NCBI GenBank assembly: GCA_001819145.1 | Contig: MHLV01000009.1 | Coordinates: 315 to 25,080, forward strand | Direction: 5' to 3' | From: Candidatus Nealsonbacteria bacterium RBG_13_36_15 | GTDB lineage: Bacteria > Patescibacteriota > Minisyncoccia > Minisyncoccales > RBG-13-36-15 | Length of the DNA stretch: 24,766 bases | Position numbers and translations under genes: made by a program | Shown: piece after piece, positions 1-4,855 of the stretch | How the letters are laid out: each line of letters starts with the position of its first letter | Numbering within the stretch: position 1 is the stretch's first letter | Notes under the pieces: generated by a model | What the model was told of the DNA's origin: nothing | The model's input: the letters and a program-made list of their open reading frames with translations, nothing else | Databases searched by the model: none

Positions 1-382
1 TTTGGGCTATAAAATCTGTTTCATAGCTGGTGAGGCAAAATCCTGGCAGATATTGGTTTGTTTTAACATAAAAGCCGAGTTTTTTAAAAATTTCTCCGAT
101 ATATTGTTCAAATGGAAAACCGGTAGGCCCTAATTTTCTCATTCCTGACTTTAAGGAAAATCTTATGGCAGAGCTGTTGTCCTTTTTTGAGAGAAGCTGT
201 TTTATCCTTTTGAAAATATCTGAAGTATTGATTCCAGGAAATACTTCTTTCCTAATGGTTCTGGCAATTTCTTTGGATAGGGTTGAGGAAGCACCGGCCC
301 GCCTGGCAGACCAATAAACTTTATTCAAAGAAAACAGCCTTTTCTCGCCCCTTGAGTTAATTGCATATAATGGTTGCGGCAT
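1..382 (-). CDS. ATP-cone plus restriction-endonuclease-like protein (N-terminal part)
   Basis: The gene runs off the left edge, so only about 127 N-terminal residues are visible, starting MPQPLYAINSRGEKRLFSL. Residues 1-85 resemble an ATP-cone (the nucleotide-binding regulatory domain of NrdR and ribonucleotide reductases): a short beta start, the segment SLNKVYWSARRAGAS, then helices with a TSDIFKRIKQLL pattern. Residues 90-127 read FEQYIGEIFKKLGF, then TNQYLPGFCLTSYETDFIA. This resembles the start of an Mrr-like PD-(D/E)xK nuclease core, with the ETD aspartate as a candidate metal ligand. The ATP-cone/nuclease pairing is an inference from motif resemblance; the rest of the nuclease motif lies outside the window. 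The start is the first ATG, 18 bases past the stop of the CAP-domain gene on the same strand, so the two are probably co-transcribed. Confidence 0.7.
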   Translation of the reverse strand, partial: MPQPLYAINSRGEKRLFSLNKVYWSARRAGASSTLSKEIARTIRKEVFPGINTSDIFKRIKQLLSKKDNSSAIRFSLKSGMRKLGPTGFPFEQYIGEIFKKLGFYVKTNQYLPGFCLTSYETDFIAQ

Positions 383-400
383 ATTATTTTATTTATTTTT

Positions 401-1267
401 TTAGATGTTAATACAGGCATTAAATTCCCTAATTTGGCTGTTATATTGATCAATCAAATTTTTAGTTGCTTGAGATAGAGTATTATATTGGCCTACCAAA
501 GTATTGTATTCATTAACCAACCGGTTATATTCTGAGCCCCATTTTGGCTGAATTTTCTGTAATTTTTGTCGCGCTGTAGCTAACTCTTGCTCAATTTTAT
601 AAAGTTCTGCTCCATTATGTTTAATTTCTTCTTTTAAAAGAGAGCTTGGCTCAGGGCAAGTAGATAATGGCAAGCCGAATTCTTGTACTGCAATCCAAGT
701 TATTTCGCCCTCAAAAGTACCCTTTATAACGGCAACTCCTATTTCTGTATATTTTTTACTTAAAATATTGGCTCGGTGGCCGGGACTATCCATCCAGGCT
801 TGGACTACAACTTTATCATTTTCAAAGTTACCAAGCGCTAAATTCTCGCCAATTGCGATAAATCTGTATCCGGTGCTTTCTGCCAAATCCACCATGGTAA
901 CTCCCGATGGGGAATCGTGGGCAAAATATTGATTTTCAAACATATCTTTTACTTTCATAAGAGCTGTCGTATCCAGTTGCTTATTTTCGGTTAAAGGCGG
1001 TAAACCCAGGTTGTTTCTTTGGATATTGGTCCAGGCAATGATGCCAGATTTTGTCAGAAAAGATTCTGAAGATTCTTTGGTTGCCCGAAGAGGCGGAGGC
1101 GAAGAGATTTCTTTTTTGATTTCTTCAACGGTGACTTCCAAAGATTTTTTTGAAAATAATTCTTCGTTTCTAAGAAAATTAGAAAAAAGGTTCAGAGCAT
1201 CTGCCCAGAAAAAATAAAGAAACCCTAAGAACAAAACTAGAATTAGGATATATTTGAAACTTTTCAT
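401..1267 (-). CDS. Membrane-anchored CAP/SCP-domain protein with C-terminal coiled coil
   Basis: This 288 aa protein starts with a transmembrane or signal-anchor helix (about residues 5-25), so the rest is probably outside the cytoplasm. Residues 75-200 form a CAP (SCP/PR-1/YkwD-like) domain with the hallmark residues in place: FAHDSP (His117), GENLA (Glu141), and the AW(M/L)xSPGHRxNIL signature with His164, followed by the ITWIAVQEFG strand. A C-terminal segment (about 205-285) is predicted coiled coil, rich in the repeats YNxLxxQYN. Two cysteines, Cys204 in TCPEP and one near the C-terminus, bracket the coil and could pair. Bacterial CAP proteins are widespread, but their biochemical role is mostly unsettled, so no activity is claimed. 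It is followed 18 bases later by the ATP-cone gene. Confidence 0.88.
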   Translation of the reverse strand: MKSFKYILILVLFLGFLYFFWADALNLFSNFLRNEELFSKKSLEVTVEEIKKEISSPPPLRATKESSESFLTKSGIIAWTNIQRNNLGLPPLTENKQLDTTALMKVKDMFENQYFAHDSPSGVTMVDLAESTGYRFIAIGENLALGNFENDKVVVQAWMDSPGHRANILSKKYTEIGVAVIKGTFEGEITWIAVQEFGLPLSTCPEPSSLLKEEIKHNGAELYKIEQELATARQKLQKIQPKWGSEYNRLVNEYNTLVGQYNTLSQATKNLIDQYNSQIREFNACINI

Positions 1268-1310
1268 ATTTTAATTTTAGCAGAAAATTATTCAGAAAGC
1301 GATTAAAATA

Positions 1311-1336
1311 AAAAAGAGCCCCGTAGGGCTTTTTAT
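1311..1336 (-). terminator. Rho-independent terminator after the 67 aa gene (bidirectional shape)
   Basis: A stem AGCCC/GGGCT with loop CGTA is extended by A/T pairs on both sides. Read on the minus strand it follows the 67 aa gene and ends in a T-rich tract (CTTTTTTATTTT). The plus-strand reading also has five Ts, but no plus-strand gene lies upstream. Confidence 0.75.
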
Positions 1337-1355
1337 AAATGGTAAGCTGCTTGAA

Positions 1356-1559
1356 CTATACCAAACAAGCAATTGCTTCTTCTTTTGTCTTGGTGGCTGT
1401 AATTAATTTACCTACGCACCAGACCCTCCATGGCTGTTGCGATCCTGGATAGTATATTAAACCGGTAAATTTTTGCCTGGCGAGCTTCCTAATTATCTTG
1501 TCACTAGAAGGATTTTCAATAATGTCTATTGTGCGGCCAGCCCAGATTTCTCTTGGCAT
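1356..1559 (-). CDS. Small conserved-looking protein of unknown function (67 aa)
   Basis: I do not recognise this protein. It is a soluble, basic 67 aa polypeptide with three tryptophans, starting MPREIWAGRTIDIIENPSS and containing an aromatic WRVWCVG strand. A C-terminal helix (TKTKEEAIACLV) gives it the look of a compact alpha/beta domain. A good Shine-Dalgarno (CGGAG) lies 7-11 bases before the ATG. It follows a 38 aa membrane protein by 15 bases and is closed by a clear terminator, so the two form a small two-gene unit. One 60-base stretch is about 47% GC, clearly above the AT-rich neighbours, which could mean strong codon selection or acquisition from elsewhere. Confidence 0.75.
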   Translation of the reverse strand: MPREIWAGRTIDIIENPSSDKIIRKLARQKFTGLIYYPGSQQPWRVWCVGKLITATKTKEEAIACLV

Positions 1560-1574
1560 CTTTTTTCTCCGAGA

Positions 1575-1691
1575 TTATTCGGACTTTCTTATTTTATAGG
1601 AAAGATAATAGAATATACCACCTGCAATAATAATTATCCACAAAACTAGAGCGGCCCAAGCCTCCCAAGTTGTTGGATGAGGAACTTCCAT
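1575..1691 (-). CDS. 38 aa single-helix membrane microprotein
   Basis: This short frame starts MEVPHPTTWEAWAALVLW and contains one hydrophobic helix (about residues 12-31, rich in Ile, Ala and Gly) followed by a basic tail (SYKIRKSE). That fits an N-out/C-in single-pass protein by the positive-inside rule. The Shine-Dalgarno is exceptionally strong (AAAGGGGGG, 6 bases before the ATG), and a promoter with a perfect -35 lies just upstream at 1732-1760. It is the first gene of a two-gene unit with the 67 aa protein. Function is unknown. The strong promoter, ribosome site and terminator make it a real gene despite its size. Confidence 0.75.
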   Translation of the reverse strand: MEVPHPTTWEAWAALVLWIIIIAGGIFYYLSYKIRKSE

Positions 1692-1731
1692 TTTTAACCC
1701 CCCTTTGAAATGAGCTGTTTGTTAGTCTTCT

Positions 1732-1760
1732 ATCTTATTATATTTTTATTTTTATGTCAA
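1732..1760 (-). promoter_or_regulatory. Sigma-70-type promoter for the 38 aa/67 aa unit
   Basis: On the minus strand a perfect TTGACA (1760-1755) is followed after 17 bases by TAAGAT (1737-1732), leaving a 5' leader of roughly 35 bases that carries the GGGGGG ribosome site. The -10 matches the consensus at four of six positions, including the critical second A and last T. Confidence 0.6.
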
Positions 1761-1769
1761 TCTATCTAT

Positions 1770-2327
1770 TTAGAGACAGGGCCTTTTAGAACCAGAGCGT
1801 GTTAGCTTTCGCCAGTGTTTTTTATAATAAGAGAATCTTCTTTCAAATTCTCTGCGGGGAGTTATTTTTATATTTAAAGATCCGAGCAGCTTAGTAAGCC
1901 TTTTATGAACCTTCTTTTTTTCTTTTTCATTAGACATTTTTTCAAGCTCTATAATATAACCGTATCCTTTGGTAATCCATAAATAAACATTAACTCCCTT
2001 CCATTTATACATTCTTTTTGTCCTGTACCACCTGACATTAACCTTAAAGCCCAAAGAAGAAAACAAGCTTTTTAAATCGTTGAATTCTTCTTTTGGCAAT
2101 TTAATTTCTATTTCTTTGCGGTATTTATCATGGATTTTTCCCTCTTTCAAAATTAAATAAGAAAGTTTTCCGTCTTGGCGAATACGAAGATCTTTCGGGG
2201 CTTTAAAATAAACTGTTTCATCAAAATCCTGGCCAAGAAATTTTCCATTTTTATCAAAAAATTTCCGCAGTTCTTTACATTTTTTGGACGAAATAAAACT
2301 TCTTGATTCAACTTCAATGTTATTCAT
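1770..2327 (-). CDS. CYTH-domain protein (class IV adenylate cyclase / triphosphatase family)
   Basis: The 185 aa protein has the alternating charged strands of the CYTH fold, a tunnel enzyme acting on triphosphates. The N-terminal ExExK-type signature appears as EVESR (residues 5-9, with Arg in the last position). It is followed by LRIRQ, YLILKEG, YRKEIEIKL and later YIIELEKM, which supply the paired acidic and basic tunnel residues. Family members include class IV adenylate cyclases, thiamine triphosphatases and inorganic triphosphatases. The sequence alone does not say which substrate is used here, and the class IV cyclase assignment should not be assumed. A basic C-terminal tail (about residues 160-185) goes beyond the core and might bind nucleic acid or membrane. 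It stands alone, with the promoter of the small-gene unit downstream and the putative RNA gene diverging upstream. Confidence 0.82.
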   Translation of the reverse strand: MNNIEVESRSFISSKKCKELRKFFDKNGKFLGQDFDETVYFKAPKDLRIRQDGKLSYLILKEGKIHDKYRKEIEIKLPKEEFNDLKSLFSSLGFKVNVRWYRTKRMYKWKGVNVYLWITKGYGYIIELEKMSNEKEKKKVHKRLTKLLGSLNIKITPRREFERRFSYYKKHWRKLTRSGSKRPCL

Positions 2328-2387
2328 ACAATAATCCTATTCTAACAAAAATTCACTTTTTAGGCGACCCTTCAAATTAGGCCGGGG

Positions 2388-2415
2388 TTGACTAAAATTT
2401 TGGAGGGATTATAAT
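2388..2415 (+). promoter_or_regulatory. Near-consensus sigma-70 promoter driving the structured RNA
   Basis: TTGACT (2388-2393), a 16-base spacer and a perfect TATAAT (2410-2415) put transcription start near 2422. It is the best promoter in the window and points into the GC-rich folded region that lacks a credible protein gene. Confidence 0.8.
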
Positions 2416-2421
2416 ATAAAT

Positions 2422-2723
2422 TATTAGAAAGAAGGAGTTAAAATGGGGGGAGCAGGTAGCTCAATTCTTCGCTAAGCTTCTATGAAAGGCCAATGCGGTA
2501 ACCACTCCGTTTGTGAGCTTCGCGAAGAGTTGGGGCGGGAACTACCTCCTCCCTCCAGATAGCTCCTTAAGCGTGAGGACAGGCCTGGGAAGTCAACACT
2601 TCCCCCACTATTCGTGGCTTAGCTTCAATCCACCCAATTGGAGCACTACACCAACAGCCGCGAAACCCTTCTTTCCCAGCCTGTCCTCTCCAGATTCCGA
2701 ATTTAATTCGGGATTTTTCTTTT
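2422..2723 (+). ncRNA. Unassigned structured RNA, about 300 nt
   Basis: A strong promoter and a terminator frame about 300 nt that is much richer in GC than its surroundings. Domain 1 is a long hairpin. Bases 2445-2459 pair with 2542-2556 (one C-C mismatch), 2460-2472 pair with 2522-2534 (13 pairs including G-U), and 2474-2478 pair with 2516-2520, leaving a one-sided bulge GCGGGAA. It may be closed by AAGGAG (2432-2437) with CTCCTT (2563-2568). Domain 2 is closed by 2575-2583 with 2680-2688 and 2585-2591 with 2673-2679. It holds inner hairpins at 2605-2617 and 2622-2644. GGGAAG (2587-2592) can instead pair locally with CTTCCC (2599-2604), a switch-like alternative. I could not match it to RNase P RNA, tmRNA, SRP RNA or 5S rRNA hallmarks. 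The 5' end is inferred from the promoter. Confidence 0.7.
2695..2723 (+). terminator. Terminator of the structured RNA
   Basis: A short stem (TTCCGAA with TTCGGGA, loop TTTAA) is followed by TTTTTCTTTT on the plus strand. It lies 6 bases past the closing helix of domain 2 and gives a defined 3' end. Confidence 0.7.
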
Positions 2724-2730
2724 ATTAAAC

Positions 2731-2753
2731 AAAAAAGCGCCTTTTGGCGCTTT
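2731..2753 (-). terminator. Strong hairpin terminator after the zinc-ribbon gene
   Basis: The perfect stem AAAGCGCC/GGCGCTTT with a TTTT loop is followed on the minus strand by TTTTTTGTTT, directly after the stop of the 90 aa zinc-ribbon gene. It can also act as a second terminator for plus-strand transcription out of the RNA gene. Confidence 0.85.
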
Positions 2754-2754
2754 A

Positions 2755-3027
2755 TTAAACTATGAAATGGCCCTGGCGTCTTGGTTTTCCTTCACATTTT
2801 GGGCAATATTTGATAACTTCGTTAATCCTTCGATATGTTCCTTTTCCTGTAAGAGGAGAGCCCCTTATCCGGTAGCAATAGCTAACAGTAGCTAACCGGA
2901 ATCTTGTGTTGCAATACCGGCATCTTCCTTTAAGGAATCTTCCGTTTCTTACAGCTTGCATTACCTCATGTTCTTCTGGGGAAACAACAAGCTGAGGTCC
3001 GGCAGGAGTATTAATCTTGGTTGCCAT
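2755..3027 (-). CDS. Small zinc-ribbon-like protein (90 aa)
   Basis: I chose the ATG giving MATKINTPAGPQLVVSPEEH because a ribosome site (GGGAAGGA) lies upstream; the frame stays open to an ATG at 3093, inside the preceding gene. The protein has two CxxC knuckles, CRYC (residues 36-39) and CPKC (about 75-78), plus a lone Cys in SYCYR. This fits a zinc ribbon, with basic residues throughout and a basic tail (KPRRQGHF). That suggests nucleic-acid or ribosome binding, but no family is recognised. The start overlaps the end of the 65 aa membrane protein by 17 bases, so the two are translationally coupled. One 60-base stretch is about 43% GC, higher than typical neighbours. Confidence 0.75.
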   Translation of the reverse strand: MATKINTPAGPQLVVSPEEHEVMQAVRNGRFLKGRCRYCNTRFRLATVSYCYRIRGSPLTGKGTYRRINEVIKYCPKCEGKPRRQGHFIV

Positions 3028-3208
3028 CCTGGAATCCTTCCCATAGGAAGTCACGCTTTTGCATTTTCGCAACCTGTCGCCACGTTTGTACAAGAAGAAA
3101 GCAAGGAGGAGATATTATACAGACGATGAAGACTGCAATTAGGGCAGCCAAAGAAAATTCGGCCGGTTTCCATAATATTAAACTCATCCAGTGCATGATT
3201 TTTCGCAT
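3011..3208 (-). CDS. 65 aa single-pass membrane protein
   Basis: This starts MRKIMHWMSLILWKPAEFS and has one strong hydrophobic helix (about residues 17-41) and a charged C-terminal tail (KMQKRDFLWEGFQDGNQD). The ribosome site is unusually strong: AAAGGGGGTG lies 2-3 bases before the ATG, nearly the same as the one on the 38 aa gene at 1691. A possible promoter lies upstream on the minus strand (TTGTTT, 16 bases, TAGAAT, about 3254-3281), of weak to moderate quality. It is the first gene of a unit with the zinc-ribbon protein, whose start lies inside this gene's 3' end. No function is recognised. Confidence 0.72.
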   Translation of the reverse strand: MRKIMHWMSLILWKPAEFSLAALIAVFIVCIISPPCFLLVQTWRQVAKMQKRDFLWEGFQDGNQD

Positions 3209-3317
3209 TTCACCCCCTTTATTTGTGCTGAAAGGTGCTATAAAGATATTCTATATTATTTTTACAAATAAACAACCCCGTCCAAATTTCTGGAAAAACT
3301 TAGGCGGGCAAGTCTCT

Positions 3318-3620
3318 TCACATATTTTCTATAATTTGTTTTATTCTTTCTGTTTCATCTTCAACCACTTTTCCTGTGTATTCTCCGCCGTGGGCAGGAG
3401 TACCAACATAAGATGGCCTTTTTTGGTCCAGATGTAAATTTAAAAAAAGTAGATTTCTTTCGCGATCTTCTTTTAAATAAAGATGGAATCTTGGGTATTT
3501 GTTGCCTCGAATTTGCCTTACAAGATTAAATTCATCTCCAACAATTTCTTTTGGGATATAGCCTAATTTTCTGGCTAAAGTTGTAATACTCTCTTTTGGT
3601 TTTTTTGTAGTAAATTTCAT
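3318..3620 (-). CDS. Conserved hypothetical protein (100 aa)
   Basis: A basic 100 aa protein starting MKFTTKKPKESITTLARKLGY, with a central amphipathic stretch NKYPRFHLYLKEDRERNLLF and the histidine-rich segment LNLHLDQKRP, then TPAHGGEYTGK. From memory, proteins of this kind occur repeatedly in Parcubacteria, but I know of no assigned function. It sits 30 bases downstream of uppS on the same strand without an obvious Shine-Dalgarno, so it is probably made from the uppS transcript. The spacing and paired His residues (YVGTPAHGG) could suggest a metal or nucleotide site, but that is speculative. Confidence 0.75.
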   Translation of the reverse strand: MKFTTKKPKESITTLARKLGYIPKEIVGDEFNLVRQIRGNKYPRFHLYLKEDRERNLLFLNLHLDQKRPSYVGTPAHGGEYTGKVVEDETERIKQIIENM

Positions 3621-3650
3621 ATAGAGCCAATCGGGATGTAAAAGAGCTAT

Positions 3651-4343
3651 TTATTTCCCAAATCGCCTTTGGCGAATGACATAAGTTTCAAAAGCCTTAT
3701 CTAAGTCTCTTTCGGTAAAATCCGGCCAATATTTTTTTGAAAAATATAGTTCTGAATAAGCTGCTTGCCATAATAAAAAATTAGATAACCTGTGTTCGCC
3801 TCCCGTACGAATAATTAAATCGGGGCTAGGAAGGTTGGCGGTCCAAAGGTGTTTCTCAACTAATTTTTCACTAATTCTTTTTGGCGGTCTCGGGTTTCCT
3901 TTCATCATTCTTCTCATAGCATCCGTAATTTCTGCCCTGCCGCCGTAACTTAAAGCAATATTTAAAACCCCAGCTTTGTTGTTTTTAGTTAAGCTTTCTG
4001 CTTTTTCTACTATTTTTTGTAAATATTTTGGCAATCTTTGCCTTTGGCCAATAATTTGGATTTTTATCCCTTTTTTATTAGCTTGTTCAATATTTGATTT
4101 GGCAAACGCTTCTCCTAATAATCTCATCAAATGATTAACTTCGGCTTTGGGTCGGCTCCAGTTTTCGGTAGAAAAAGCAAACAAAGTTAAAATTTTAACC
4201 CCTCTTTCCTTACACCACTCTGCTATTTTTTTTACTTTTTTCAGGCCTTGCCGATGGCCCTCAAAAACAGGCAGTCCTTTTTTCTCTGCCCACCTTCGAT
4301 TCCCATCAATAATAATTGCTAAATGAGTTGGTATTTTTTTCAT
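3651..4343 (-). CDS. uppS: Isoprenyl transferase (undecaprenyl diphosphate synthase)
   Basis: The 230 aa length and motifs match cis-prenyltransferases, which condense isopentenyl diphosphate onto farnesyl diphosphate to build the C55 lipid carrier for peptidoglycan and surface glycans. The catalytic start IIIDGNRRWA carries the key Asp13. Further motifs are EGHRQG (His30), FAFSTENWSRP, and RTGGEHRLSNFLLWQAAYSELYF near the C-terminus, followed by the conserved end RQRRFG. Its start codon overlaps the stop of a 53 aa membrane anchor gene (ATGA), which suggests translational coupling and possibly a membrane partner for this peripheral enzyme. The carrier lipid connects it to the Mur ligase, FemAB, FtsQ and GT39-type genes further along the window. 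Confidence 0.95.
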   Translation of the reverse strand: MKKIPTHLAIIIDGNRRWAEKKGLPVFEGHRQGLKKVKKIAEWCKERGVKILTLFAFSTENWSRPKAEVNHLMRLLGEAFAKSNIEQANKKGIKIQIIGQRQRLPKYLQKIVEKAESLTKNNKAGVLNIALSYGGRAEITDAMRRMMKGNPRPPKRISEKLVEKHLWTANLPSPDLIIRTGGEHRLSNFLLWQAAYSELYFSKKYWPDFTERDLDKAFETYVIRQRRFGK

Positions 4344-4501
4344 AAGCTTTGGGTTTTATCAACTTCAATTGGCTCTTTTTCTGGCAAGCCAGCAGCTATA
4401 TAGCCTGCGGCAAAAGAAAGCAAAGAAATTAAAATAACGCCAATTAGTAAGATTATATCATCCTGATGTTTTTTGACAAATTGAATAATTTTTGATAGCA
4501 T
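4340..4501 (-). CDS. 53 aa membrane-anchor protein coupled to uppS
   Basis: A short frame starting MLSKIIQFVKKHQDDIILLI has a basic/charged N-terminus, one strong hydrophobic helix (about residues 16-38) and a short acidic tail (PEKEPIEVDKTQSL). Its TGA stop overlaps the uppS ATG as ATGA, the arrangement used for translational coupling. The N-terminal part resembles longer single-anchor proteins that I recall from CPR genomes, in which the helix is followed by a small extracellular domain. Here the protein ends right after the anchor, so it may be a shortened relative. No clear Shine-Dalgarno precedes the start, and its leader must be very short because the rpmA promoter overlaps its first codons. 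Confidence 0.72.
   Translation of the reverse strand: MLSKIIQFVKKHQDDIILLIGVILISLLSFAAGYIAAGLPEKEPIEVDKTQSL
4473..4501 (+). promoter_or_regulatory. Promoter for rpmA
   Basis: A perfect TTGACA (4473-4478), a 17-base spacer and TAGCAT (4496-4501) put the start near 4508, only about 16 bases before the rpmA ATG. The promoter lies inside the 53 aa gene on the opposite strand. Confidence 0.55.
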
Positions 4502-4523
4502 CAATGAATATAGTAATTATGTT

Positions 4524-4796
4524 ATGGCAAAGACTAAATCAGCGGGCGCAACAAAATTAGGAAGAGATTCTCTGCCAAAATACCTGGGAGTCAAACTTTA
4601 CGATGGCCAAAAGACAAAACCTGGAATGATAATTATTCGTCAGCGAGGCACTAAATTCCTTCCCGGAAAGAACGTTAAACGTGGCAGAGACGATACTTTA
4701 TACGCCTTAAAAGAAGGCGTAGTTCGGTTTCAAACAAAACGGATTAGACGATTTGATCGGTCTCAAAGATTAGCCAAGGTTGTAAATGTAGAATAA
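4524..4796 (+). CDS. rpmA: Large ribosomal subunit protein bL27
   Basis: The 90 aa protein is a clear bL27: an N-terminal flexible tail (MAKTKSAGATKLGRDS) reaching toward the peptidyl-transferase centre, then LGVKLYDGQ, IIIRQRGTKFLPGKNVKRGRDDTLYALKEGVVRF. The first residues are more basic than in many species. No Shine-Dalgarno is seen before the ATG and the predicted leader is only about 16 bases, so initiation may be of a weak-leader type. It is the only plus-strand protein gene before 13840 and stands apart from its usual partner rplU. A terminator follows at 4823-4851, where it converges with pyrG. Confidence 0.95.
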   Translation: MAKTKSAGATKLGRDSLPKYLGVKLYDGQKTKPGMIIIRQRGTKFLPGKNVKRGRDDTLYALKEGVVRFQTKRIRRFDRSQRLAKVVNVE

Positions 4797-4822
4797 AGTC
4801 TTCCTTTCTTGGGATTTTTAAT

Positions 4823-4851
4823 ACTACAGAGATAATCTGTGGTGTTTTTTT
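4823..4851 (+). terminator. Terminator of rpmA
   Basis: The stem ACTACAGA/TCTGTGGT (one G-U pair, loop GATAA) is followed by G and seven Ts. It lies between the convergent rpmA and pyrG. On the minus strand the hairpin is followed only by ATTAAAAAT, so it would end pyrG transcripts weakly. Confidence 0.8.
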
Positions 4852-4855
4852 AACA

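Noticed and set aside
1084..1106. GC-rich word in the CAP gene as a further palindromic element
   Set aside because: It shares GGCGGAGGCGAAG words but does not form an inverted repeat.
2422..2723. RNase P RNA, tmRNA, SRP RNA or 6S RNA
   Set aside because: GAGGACAGGCCTGGG is loosely like the RNase P P4 signature, but it pairs with a complementary arm and the partner ACAGAA motif is missing. There is no TTCGAATCC T-arm or tag frame for tmRNA, no GGAA-loop core for SRP, and no classical 6S bubble.
3661..3677. GC-rich palindrome near the uppS stop as a fourth in-frame insertion
   Set aside because: TCGCC-TTT-GGCGA codes for the conserved RQRRFG end of the family, so codon choice alone explains it.
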